The notes beneath the pieces are model-generated. The model did no database searches. It had not been told where the DNA came from and worked only from the letters and a program-made list of their open reading frames with translations. From an uncultured Clostridia bacterium (lineage in GTDB: Bacteria > Bacillota > Clostridia > Oscillospirales > Ruminococcaceae), in the NCBI GenBank assembly GCA_947175655.1, contig CAMWNQ010000009.1, positions 1 through 21,866 on the forward strand: a DNA stretch of 21,866 bases, in the 5' to 3' direction. The position numbers and the translations under genes were made by a program. Position 1 is the first letter of the stretch. Each line of letters begins with the position of its first letter. This document shows positions 1-7,323 of the stretch, one piece after another.

Positions 1-1
1 T

Positions 2-1213
2 TTTAAAGAAGCACTTGAAAAGCTTGATAAATATGGTCAAGACCACTTACTTAAATATTATGATGAAATATCTGAAAATGAAAAAGCTGAACTTTTATCA
101 GATATAGAAAAGCTTGATTTGTCATTTATTGATATCTTCAATGAAAGCAAAGACACAGAAAAGAGAGGAAATTTCTCACCTATCGGAGCAGTAAAAATTG
201 ATGAAGTCAAAGAAAGATATGAAGAATTTAATAAAACAGGTATTGATGTTATAAAAAAAGGAAAAGTCGGAGCAGTTCTTCTTGCAGGCGGACAAGGTAC
301 TAGACTTGGTTTTGACCACCCAAAGGGAATGTTTAACATAGGCATCAACAAGGAACTTTATATTTTCGAATGTCTTATGAATAATATAAAATCTGTTGCA
401 GATAAAGCCGGTGCTTGGGTACCTCTTTATATTATGACAAGCGAGATAAACAATCAGGAAACCATTGATTTTTTTGAAAGTAAGAACTATTTTGGCTACA
501 ATAAAGATTATGTTACATTCTTTGTTCAGGATATGGCTCCTGCTGTTGATAAGAACGGAAATGTACTTCTTGAAGAAAAAGGAAAGATTTTATTTTCACC
601 TAATGGAAATGGTGGCTGGTTCTCATCAATCGCAAAAGCCGGTCTTCTTAATGAAATCAAAAACAAAGGCATTGAATGGATTAATGTTTTTGCTGTTGAC
701 AATGTTCTTCAGAAAATTGCTGACCCTGTATTTATAGGTGCTGTTGTATGTTCAGAATGCGAATCCGGCGGAAAGGTTGTCAGCAAATCTGAACCAAATG
801 AAAAAGTCGGTGTTCTTTGTCTTGAAGATGGCAAGCCGTCTATTGTTGAGTATTATGAAATGACTGATGAGATGCGTAACAGACGTGAAGCTGATGGAAG
901 TCTTTCATACAGATACGGGGTAATTCTAAACTATCTCTTTAAGACAGACAAGCTCGAAAAGATTATGAATAATAAGATGCCTATACACATAGTAAATAAA
1001 AAATCGGTATGTCTTGATGAAAACGGAAATAAATCAGAAACCGAAGTTTTTAAGTTTGAAACCCTTGTGCTTGATATGATTCATATGCAGGACAGTTGTC
1101 TTTCATATGAAGTTGAAAGAAATCACGAATTTGCACCTGTAAAGAATGCAACAGGGGTTGACTCTGTAGCATCAGCACAGGAGCTTTTAAAAGAAAACGG
1201 AATTGAAATATAA
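2..1213 (+). CDS. UDP-sugar pyrophosphorylase (UDPGP family), 5' end missing
   Basis: The reading frame is open from the first bases, so the start lies before the window; 403 residues are visible. The protein belongs to the eukaryotic-like UDPGP family, which makes UDP-GlcNAc, UDP-GalNAc or UDP-glucose from UTP and a sugar-1-phosphate in the cytoplasm. The nucleotide-binding motif LAGGQGTRLG followed by a PKG is encoded at about 280-330. The upstream part (GQDHLLKYYDE, near 35-70) matches the usual N-terminal helical region, which is why I extend the gene past the internal TTG at 119. A later NGNGG and a DNVL stretch fit the sugar-binding part of the fold. Which sugar is used cannot be decided by eye. 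A terminator follows directly. Family assignment is firm; substrate is not. Confidence 0.9.
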   Translation, partial: FKEALEKLDKYGQDHLLKYYDEISENEKAELLSDIEKLDLSFIDIFNESKDTEKRGNFSPIGAVKIDEVKERYEEFNKTGIDVIKKGKVGAVLLAGGQGTRLGFDHPKGMFNIGINKELYIFECLMNNIKSVADKAGAWVPLYIMTSEINNQETIDFFESKNYFGYNKDYVTFFVQDMAPAVDKNGNVLLEEKGKILFSPNGNGGWFSSIAKAGLLNEIKNKGIEWINVFAVDNVLQKIADPVFIGAVVCSECESGGKVVSKSEPNEKVGVLCLEDGKPSIVEYYEMTDEMRNRREADGSLSYRYGVILNYLFKTDKLEKIMNNKMPIHIVNKKSVCLDENGNKSETEVFKFETLVLDMIHMQDSCLSYEVERNHEFAPVKNATGVDSVASAQELLKENGIEI

Positions 1214-1228
1214 ATAAAATAAATCAGT

Positions 1229-1266
1229 CAAGACGGAATTATTAATAAGTAATCCGTCTTGTTTTT
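1229..1266 (+). terminator. Rho-independent terminator after the pyrophosphorylase gene
   Basis: A 9-bp perfect stem (CAAGACGGA at 1229-1237 with TCCGTCTTG at 1253-1261) has a 15-nt loop and is followed by TTTTT at 1262-1266. The next gene's GGAG begins two bases after the T-run, so this hairpin sits unusually close to the ABC gene downstream. Confidence 0.8.
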
Positions 1267-1280
1267 CGGAGATGTTTTTT

Positions 1281-3008
1281 ATGAAAAGAGTATTAGTATA
1301 TTTAAAAAACTATAAAAAGCAACTTATTTTAGGACCTTTTTTTAAACTGCTTGAAGCAATATTTGAACTTATAGTTCCGGTTGTAATGGCTAAGATTATT
1401 GATAACGGTATAGGAAACAATGACAAGGCATATATTCTGAAAATGGGAGCAGTAATGGTTGTGCTTGGAATATGTGGTCTTGCATTTGCCCTGATATGTC
1501 AGTATTTTGCCTCACAGTGTGCATACGGATTCGGTACGGATTTGAGAAAAGCACTTTATAAACATATCAACAGCCTGTCATACAGCAATATAGATAAATT
1601 TGGTACATCTACTCTTATAAACAGAATTACAAATGATACAAATTCGGTGCAGACCGGAGTAAATATGTTTATAAGACTTGCATTCAGAGCACCGTTTTTG
1701 GTAATTGGTGCAATTATAGCCTCTATGCTTATTGATTTGAAACTCTCAATAGCATTTCTTATAATAACTCCAATAATTTCACTTATAATCTATGCAGTTA
1801 TGAGTCATACAATTCCGCTTTACAAAAAAACTCAGCAAAAACTTGATAAGACTGCTACCCTCACAAGAGAAAATCTTGAAGGTACTAGAGTTATAAGAGC
1901 TTTTTCACGTCAGGAAGAAGAAATAAAAAATTTCAGTATTGCCTGTAATGAACTTTCAGATAATGCGATACTTGCTGGAAAAATATCATCTATACTTAAT
2001 CCGGTTACATTTATGATAATGAATCTTGGAATAGTTGCAATTATATACTTTGGTGGTATTCGTGTGGATAGTGGCAATATAAGTCAGGGAGACCTCACTG
2101 CGTTTATAAATTATATGACTCAGATACTTCTTGCACTTGTAGTTCTTGCAAATCTTATCATAACTTTTACAAAGGCAATAGCATCTGCTAACAGAATAAG
2201 TGATATTTTTGAATGTCAGAATGAAATAGTTTCCGGCAGTCTTAAAAATACTGATGATAATTCAGAATATTCAATAGAATTTGAAAATGTATCTTTTATG
2301 TATGAGGGTGCAGGTGCGAATTCTCTTGAAAATATAAACTTTAAAATAAAAAAAGGTGGTATGCTTGGTATCATAGGTGGCACAGGAAGCGGAAAATCTA
2401 CACTCGCATCACTTATCCCGAGATTTTATGAGGCAAATTCCGGAACAGTAACGATATTCGGAAAAGATATAAAAGAATATGATTCTGAATATATAAGAAA
2501 GATTGTTGGTAATGTTCCACAGAAAGCAGTCCTTTTTACAGGTAGTGTAAGAGATAATATGAAATGGGCAGACGCAGATGCCAGTGATGAAGAAATAATC
2601 AGGGCATTAAAAATTGCTCAGGCGTGGGAATTTGTGGAAAAGCTTCCCAGAAAACTTGATACTGTAATATCTCAGGGCGGTAAAAATCTTTCAGGCGGTC
2701 AGAAACAACGTATCGCTATTGCAAGAGCTTTTATAGGAAATCCGAAAATAGTTATACTTGATGACAGTACAAGCGCTTTGGATTATGCTACTGATTTTGC
2801 TTTCAGAAAGGCAATAAAAGAAAATCTGAAAGATACAACTATAATAATGATTTCTCAGAGAGCTACATCTTTAAAAGATGCTGATACTATTATTGTAATG
2901 GACGACGGAAAAGCTGTAGGTACAGGAACTCACGAAAGCCTTCTTGAAAACTGTGAAGTTTATAATGAAATTTACAATTCTCAGCTCAGAAACAGGGAAG
3001 GAGAGTGA
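1281..3008 (+). CDS. ABC exporter half-transporter, degenerate ATPase subunit
   Basis: This is a 575-residue fused membrane-ATPase half transporter of the multidrug/lipid type (BmrC or TM287-like). About six membrane segments fill residues 10-300 and the ATPase domain follows. Walker A GGTGSGKST is at about 366-374, the signature LSGGQ at 470-474 and Walker B ILDD at 492-495. The residue after Walker B is Asp, not the catalytic Glu, and the switch His is replaced by Gln (SQR, Q526). These changes mark the non-hydrolysing subunit of a heterodimeric exporter. I choose the ATG at 1281 rather than the one at 1272 because GGAG at 1268-1271 is 9 nt upstream of it. The partner gene starts 4 nt after the stop, so the two are translated together. 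The cargo is unknown. Confidence 0.9.
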   Translation: MKRVLVYLKNYKKQLILGPFFKLLEAIFELIVPVVMAKIIDNGIGNNDKAYILKMGAVMVVLGICGLAFALICQYFASQCAYGFGTDLRKALYKHINSLSYSNIDKFGTSTLINRITNDTNSVQTGVNMFIRLAFRAPFLVIGAIIASMLIDLKLSIAFLIITPIISLIIYAVMSHTIPLYKKTQQKLDKTATLTRENLEGTRVIRAFSRQEEEIKNFSIACNELSDNAILAGKISSILNPVTFMIMNLGIVAIIYFGGIRVDSGNISQGDLTAFINYMTQILLALVVLANLIITFTKAIASANRISDIFECQNEIVSGSLKNTDDNSEYSIEFENVSFMYEGAGANSLENINFKIKKGGMLGIIGGTGSGKSTLASLIPRFYEANSGTVTIFGKDIKEYDSEYIRKIVGNVPQKAVLFTGSVRDNMKWADADASDEEIIRALKIAQAWEFVEKLPRKLDTVISQGGKNLSGGQKQRIAIARAFIGNPKIVILDDSTSALDYATDFAFRKAIKENLKDTTIIMISQRATSLKDADTIIVMDDGKAVGTGTHESLLENCEVYNEIYNSQLRNREGE

Positions 3009-3012
3009 GTAT

Positions 3013-4755
3013 ATGTTTAAAACATTGAAAAGGGTAATGTCATATGCAAAGCCTTATAAGCTTTATTTTATATTTACTGTTATATTTGCTTTGGTTGGTG
3101 TATCGCTTTCACTTGCAGTGCCAATATTTATAGGAAAAGCCGTTGATTATGCAGTAGGAAAGGGCGCTGTTGAATTTGAGGGTATTATTAAAACTGCTCT
3201 TGTACTTGGAGTTATAGTATTACTGAGTACATTTTTTCAGTGGTTTATGTCACTCTGTACCAACAAGCTTGCATATCTTACAATCAGGGATATAAGATGT
3301 GATGTATTTGCAAAGCTTGAAAGAGTGCCTGTAAAGTTCATTGACAGTAAAACAAAAGGTGAACTCACGAGCCGAGTAATAAATGATATAGAAATAATTT
3401 CTGATGGTCTTCTTCAGGGATTTGCACAGCTTTTCAGCGGTGTTGTAACAATACTCGGAACAATAATATTTATGATGCTTATAAATATAAAAATAAGTCT
3501 TTTTGTAATAATTCTTACTCCGTTGTCATTTATAGTGGCATCTAAGATAACAAAACTTACTCACGATACTTTTGTTGAGCAGTCAAAACTCAGAGGTGAA
3601 ATGATAAGCCTTACAGAAGAAATGACGGGAAATCAAAAGATTATAAAAGCTTTTGTATATGAAGAACGTGCCGAGGAACGTTTCGACAAAATAAATAAAG
3701 CGTTCGGAAAAATCGGTGCAAAAGCTACTTTTTATTCATCTGTTACAAATCCGGCAACACGTTTTGTGAATGGTCTTATATATACAACTGTAGGCATTGT
3801 AGGAGCATTGAGTGCGATAGGTTCAGTAGGATTTATCGGTCTTATTTCAATAGGTGAACTCACAAGTTTTCTTGCATATGCAAATCAGTATACAAAGCCT
3901 TTCAATGAAATATCGGGCGTTGTTGCAGAACTTCAGAATGCAGTTTCATCAGCAGAGAGGGTTTTTGCAGTTCTCGATGAAGAAGAAGTTCCTGATGATT
4001 CCGATAAGGAAGTCCTTGAAAAATGTGACGGCAATCTTAGTTTCAGAAATGTTGGATTTTCATATGTTCCGGAAGTTCCGCTTATACAGGATTTTAATCT
4101 TGATGTAAAAAGCGGTCAGAAAATTGCAATAGTAGGACCTACGGGTTGCGGAAAAACTACTATTATAAATCTTCTGCTTAAATTTTATGATATTCAGAAA
4201 GGTGATATTATAATATCAGGCAAAAACACTGATGATATTGCAAGAGACAGTCTCAGAAGTACTTTCGGTATGGTTTTGCAGGAAACGTGGATTTTTACAG
4301 GTACTGTAAAAGAAAATATTGCATATGGAAAACCTGATGCATCTATGGAAGAGATTATAAAAGCATCAAAGGCAGTATATGCTCATAATTTTATTAAGAG
4401 ACTTCCAAATGGATATGATACTGTTATAAGTGACAATAGTGGTCTTTCACAGGGACAGAAGCAGTTGCTATGTATAGCAAGAATAATGCTTATGAATCCG
4501 CCTTTGCTTATACTTGATGAGGCAACAAGCAGTATTGACCTTCGTACAGAACAACAGATACAGAAGGCTTTTGAAAAACTTATGATGGGTAAGACGAGTT
4601 TTATTATTGCACATCGTCTTTCAACTATCAAGAATGCAGATGTTATACTGGTAATGCAGAGTGGTCATATACTTGAACAGGGAAATCATAATCAGCTTAT
4701 TGCAAAAGGCGGATTTTATGCAAAACTCTATAACAGTCAGTTTGCGGAGACATAA
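3013..4755 (+). CDS. ABC exporter half-transporter, catalytically competent subunit
   Basis: A 580-residue half transporter, partner of the preceding gene. Membrane segments occupy roughly residues 15-300. Walker A GPTGCGKTT is at about 375-383, Walker B LILDE ends in the catalytic E503, and the switch motif IIAHR carries H534, so this subunit has an intact Walker A/B/H set. Its signature is LSQGQ (478-482), not LSGGQ. That signature faces the degenerate Walker motifs of the partner, so one site of the heterodimer should hydrolyse ATP and the other should mainly bind it. An earlier in-frame ATG at 2944 lies inside the first gene; the ATG at 3013 follows a strong AAGGAGAG and is the better start. 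A terminator lies just downstream. Confidence 0.92.
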   Translation: MFKTLKRVMSYAKPYKLYFIFTVIFALVGVSLSLAVPIFIGKAVDYAVGKGAVEFEGIIKTALVLGVIVLLSTFFQWFMSLCTNKLAYLTIRDIRCDVFAKLERVPVKFIDSKTKGELTSRVINDIEIISDGLLQGFAQLFSGVVTILGTIIFMMLINIKISLFVIILTPLSFIVASKITKLTHDTFVEQSKLRGEMISLTEEMTGNQKIIKAFVYEERAEERFDKINKAFGKIGAKATFYSSVTNPATRFVNGLIYTTVGIVGALSAIGSVGFIGLISIGELTSFLAYANQYTKPFNEISGVVAELQNAVSSAERVFAVLDEEEVPDDSDKEVLEKCDGNLSFRNVGFSYVPEVPLIQDFNLDVKSGQKIAIVGPTGCGKTTIINLLLKFYDIQKGDIIISGKNTDDIARDSLRSTFGMVLQETWIFTGTVKENIAYGKPDASMEEIIKASKAVYAHNFIKRLPNGYDTVISDNSGLSQGQKQLLCIARIMLMNPPLLILDEATSSIDLRTEQQIQKAFEKLMMGKTSFIIAHRLSTIKNADVILVMQSGHILEQGNHNQLIAKGGFYAKLYNSQFAET

Positions 4756-4760
4756 TTTAA

Positions 4761-4786
4761 GGGCAGTTTTTCAACTGCCCTGTTTT
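4761..4786. terminator. Terminator between convergent genes
   Basis: An 8-bp perfect stem (GGGCAGTT with AACTGCCC, loop of 4 nt) is followed on the plus strand by TGTTTTT. It serves the ABC operon. The stop codon of the minus-strand glycosylase gene lies inside the hairpin; on that strand the T-tract is weak. Confidence 0.8.
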
Positions 4787-5586
4787 TCTGTATTTCTTAT
4801 ATAGTGAAAAAGATATTGCTGAGCTATTCCGGCATAGTCTTTTATATATTCCGGCAGTCCATCGGGATAATATCTTTCAAGAACGCGTTTTATCCATACA
4901 TCAATTGGGAATGCTTCTGTTCTGTACATTCCGAAAAGTAATACACATTCTGAAACTTTCGCCCCCACTCCCTTTATGGATATGAGTTTCTGACGTGCTT
5001 CATCAATTGACATTTTTCTGATTTCTTCCGGATTTACTTCCCCTGATGCTACTTTATTTACTGCATCAACAATATATTTTGCACGGAATCCGCTTTTAAG
5101 ATATTCAAGGCTTTCAACAGTTTCACCGGAAAGTTCATCAGCTGTAGGAAAATGTCCATAGTGATTGCAAAGTCTTTCAATAATAATCTTTATTCTTGGG
5201 ATATTATTATTCTGAGATATTATAAATGAAATGAGACATTCCCAGAAATCCTGTTTTAAAAGTCTTATTCCGCCGGCAAATTCACATGCTTTTTTAAGAG
5301 TTTCGTCTTGGGAAAAGATTTTTTTGAGTTCAGAATAATCAGTATTCAAATCAAAGTATTCTACCCATTTGTTTAAAAAGTCCTGTTCGCTTGTATCGTG
5401 AAATATAAAGCGGTCGTTGTCCTGAGATATGGTAAGGTTTTCATTTAAGAAGAATCCTTTATAGGTACAGTCATAATCTGATTCAATTTTTTTCCACCTG
5501 AATGCCTGACCGCAGTCAAGAGTTTCATCAAGATTGAAATCTTTCTGATATAATATGATGTCATTTCCGATTTTCTGATATTTCAT
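4771..5586 (-). CDS. 8-oxoguanine DNA glycosylase/AP lyase, OGG1 type
   Basis: A 271-residue base-excision repair enzyme that would remove 8-oxoguanine and cut the abasic site. It matches the OGG1 family from end to end: GQAFRW near residue 26 in the N-terminal domain, ECLISFIISQNNNI near 116-129 (substrate-pocket helix), and a helix-hairpin-helix with GVGAK at 206-210. K210 is the expected Schiff-base lysine and D229 in FPIDVW the expected catalytic aspartate. Length is close to bacterial OGG1-like proteins. The start is preceded by AAGGTGG on the minus strand. It is divergent from the TPM lipoprotein gene and its promoter overlaps the promoter of that gene. Confidence 0.92.
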   Translation of the reverse strand: MKYQKIGNDIILYQKDFNLDETLDCGQAFRWKKIESDYDCTYKGFFLNENLTISQDNDRFIFHDTSEQDFLNKWVEYFDLNTDYSELKKIFSQDETLKKACEFAGGIRLLKQDFWECLISFIISQNNNIPRIKIIIERLCNHYGHFPTADELSGETVESLEYLKSGFRAKYIVDAVNKVASGEVNPEEIRKMSIDEARQKLISIKGVGAKVSECVLLFGMYRTEAFPIDVWIKRVLERYYPDGLPEYIKDYAGIAQQYLFHYIRNTEKQGS

Positions 5587-5605
5587 TTTACCACCTTATT
5601 ACTAC

Positions 5606-5634
5606 TTGATTTTCTTATTAAATTATACTATAAT
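5606..5634 (+). promoter_or_regulatory. Sigma-A type promoter for the TPM lipoprotein gene
   Basis: TTGATT (5606-5611), a 17-bp spacer and a perfect TATAAT (5629-5634) put the transcript start near 5641, about 28 nt before the TTG start codon. The -10 is one base away from the opposing -10 of the glycosylase promoter. Confidence 0.75.
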
Positions 5635-5650
5635 ATATATTATAATACAA
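5622..5650 (-). promoter_or_regulatory. Sigma-A type promoter for the glycosylase gene
   Basis: On the minus strand TTGTAT (5650-5645), a 17-bp spacer and TATAAT (5627-5622) lie about 36 bp upstream of the start codon. The sequence shares nearly all of its bases with the plus-strand promoter at 5606-5634. Confidence 0.7.
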
Positions 5651-5668
5651 GTATCTGGAGTTGATTTT

Positions 5669-6571
5669 TTGAAAAAGTTTTTTGTATATTTTATATTATC
5701 TGCTTTTCTGATTTCATTATGTTCCGGCTGTTCCGGAAATAGGACATCAGTTGGAAATAATCAGTTAACTGAACCGGTGGAAGAAGTTACAGAGGCTGTC
5801 ATTACTGAACCGGCAGAAGAAAAGATAATAATGCCTGTCAAAGAAGTATATATATATGACAATGCCAAGATACTTTCTGATGAAGATTTGACTGAATGTA
5901 ATAACTATGCCGGCTGGATAAACAAAAATCTGATGCTTAATACTGCTGTAGTTATAACAGATAAGCTTGATAATATATCTCCGGCTGAATATGCTGAAAA
6001 GTGTTTCAATAATATATTTAAAAACGATGTTGAAAGCATTGAAGACGGTATCAATAATGGTATACTTCTTCTTATAAATAATGATACGAACAAGGACTAT
6101 ATATATAAGCACGGTAATGTTTCATCATATATTACTGAAAAATCGGAAAAAGAAAGCCTTTTTTATGCAACAAAAAGCATTGTCAAAGGTGATTTTAAAC
6201 CGGCATTAAATCAGTTACTTTCACTTGCGGAATTATGCCCGAAGTATATTTTTGACAATGCATCATTATTTACATATGAACAGATAGCTGAACTTGAAAA
6301 TGTACTTGAATCGAACAGTAATCTGAATATATCAGTATTTACTTATGATAATCCTGAAAATAATAACATTCTTGATATTTATAAACGTCATTGCAGTGAT
6401 AATGCAGGAACAATGATATTGATAAATAAAAGTTCAAGTGAATTTTCTGTAGTTTCTGATAATAAGGTTGTTAAATCGGAGAAACAAACTGACGGATTTA
6501 AGGATTATTATAATACAGTAAAAAAGCATCTTGAAAACTTGGGTGTTTCTTTTGCATCGGACGTTTCATAA
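5669..6571 (+). CDS. Predicted lipoprotein with two TPM-like domains
   Basis: I place the start at TTG 5669, 8 nt after GGAG (5657-5660). The in-frame upstream TTG at 5606 is the -35 box of the promoter. The 300-residue product has a short signal peptide ending in LCSGC, with Cys21 as probable lipid anchor, although Cys at -3 is not the usual lipobox residue. A Glu/Pro linker is followed by a TPM-type segment at about 58-180, with the typical VYIYDNAKILSDEDL opening and a GILLLI strand. A second, more diverged segment at about 190-275 opens with YIFDNASLFTYEQI and has a GTMILI strand. TPM domains occur in envelope proteins, including photosystem-repair TLP18.3. The role here is unknown. Confidence 0.75.
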   Translation: MKKFFVYFILSAFLISLCSGCSGNRTSVGNNQLTEPVEEVTEAVITEPAEEKIIMPVKEVYIYDNAKILSDEDLTECNNYAGWINKNLMLNTAVVITDKLDNISPAEYAEKCFNNIFKNDVESIEDGINNGILLLINNDTNKDYIYKHGNVSSYITEKSEKESLFYATKSIVKGDFKPALNQLLSLAELCPKYIFDNASLFTYEQIAELENVLESNSNLNISVFTYDNPENNNILDIYKRHCSDNAGTMILINKSSSEFSVVSDNKVVKSEKQTDGFKDYYNTVKKHLENLGVSFASDVS

Positions 6572-6648
6572 AATACATAATTTTTGTGAAAATACTACAA
6601 ATATTGCTTTTGAAAATAATGTAAATTATAGAAATTTATAAAAAACTA

Positions 6649-6678
6649 TTGAAATAGCATTTTAAATTATGATATAAT
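6649..6678 (+). promoter_or_regulatory. Sigma-A type promoter for the HD/GH13 operon
   Basis: TTGAAA (6649-6654), an 18-bp spacer and TATAAT (6673-6678) stand 31 bp before the ATG at 6710. The remaining intergenic sequence is AT-rich with no clear terminator for the gene upstream. Confidence 0.7.
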
Positions 6679-6709
6679 ACTTACGATACTGACACGGAGG
6701 TTTTTTACT

Positions 6710-7297
6710 ATGACTGCAAGAGATGAGTTTATTAAGATTTATACCGAAAAAATTCACCGTCCAGGTGCTGATAAGCTTCTGGATTATCTGATTTCAAATT
6801 CAAGTGATTTTTTTACTGCTCCTTCAAGCACAAGATACCACGGTTCATATGAAGGGGGTCTTGTTGAGCATAGTCTTAACGTTTATCATTGTCTCGTTGA
6901 TTATCTCAACCGCAACCGTACAAAAGAACTTTATCAGATGGACTACAGCCCTGAAACAATTGCTATTGTGGCACTTCTTCACGATGTCTGTAAAATTAAT
7001 TTATATACTGTTGATTACAGGAATGCCAAAAACGAAAAAGGAGTCTGGGAAAAAGTTCCTTATTACAAAATCGATGATAATTTGCCGTATGGTCACGGTG
7101 AAAAATCCGTTTATATTATTTCAAGCTATATGAAACTTAGCCGTGAGGAATCCTTTGCTATACGCTATCATATGGGATTTTCCGGTATAGAAGATAAAAA
7201 TTCTATAGGAAAAGCTTTTGAAATGTTTCCGCTTGCCTTTGCTGTAAGCGTTGCCGATATGGAAGCAACGTATTTTCTTGAAGGCAGTGAAAATTAA
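6710..7297 (+). CDS. HD-domain phosphohydrolase-like protein
   Basis: A 195-residue protein made up almost wholly of an HD domain, the metal-dependent phosphohydrolase fold. The metal ligands can be followed: H54 in GGLVEHSL, H91-D92 in LLHDVCK, H129 and H154 further on, and D183 in VADMEA. The layout resembles the C-terminal HD part of YhaM-type exoribonucleases, but the OB-fold part is missing. The substrate is not known; nucleotides or RNA ends are reasonable guesses from the family. CGGAGG lies 9 nt before the ATG. The GH13 gene follows after 26 nt without a terminator, so the two are probably one transcription unit. No functional link between them is obvious. Confidence 0.8.
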   Translation: MTARDEFIKIYTEKIHRPGADKLLDYLISNSSDFFTAPSSTRYHGSYEGGLVEHSLNVYHCLVDYLNRNRTKELYQMDYSPETIAIVALLHDVCKINLYTVDYRNAKNEKGVWEKVPYYKIDDNLPYGHGEKSVYIISSYMKLSREESFAIRYHMGFSGIEDKNSIGKAFEMFPLAFAVSVADMEATYFLEGSEN

Positions 7298-7323
7298 AAT
7301 TACTATTGGAGGTCTTTTATTTT

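Noticed and set aside
119..1213. Start of the pyrophosphorylase gene at the TTG at 119
   Set aside because: The same frame is open to position 2 and its translation matches the N-terminal region of the family, so the gene is cut by the window edge.
5606..5668. Longer N-terminus for the TPM lipoprotein from the TTG at 5606
   Set aside because: That TTG is the -35 box of the promoter and no ribosome binding site precedes it; the TTG at 5669 has GGAG at good spacing and gives a signal peptide.
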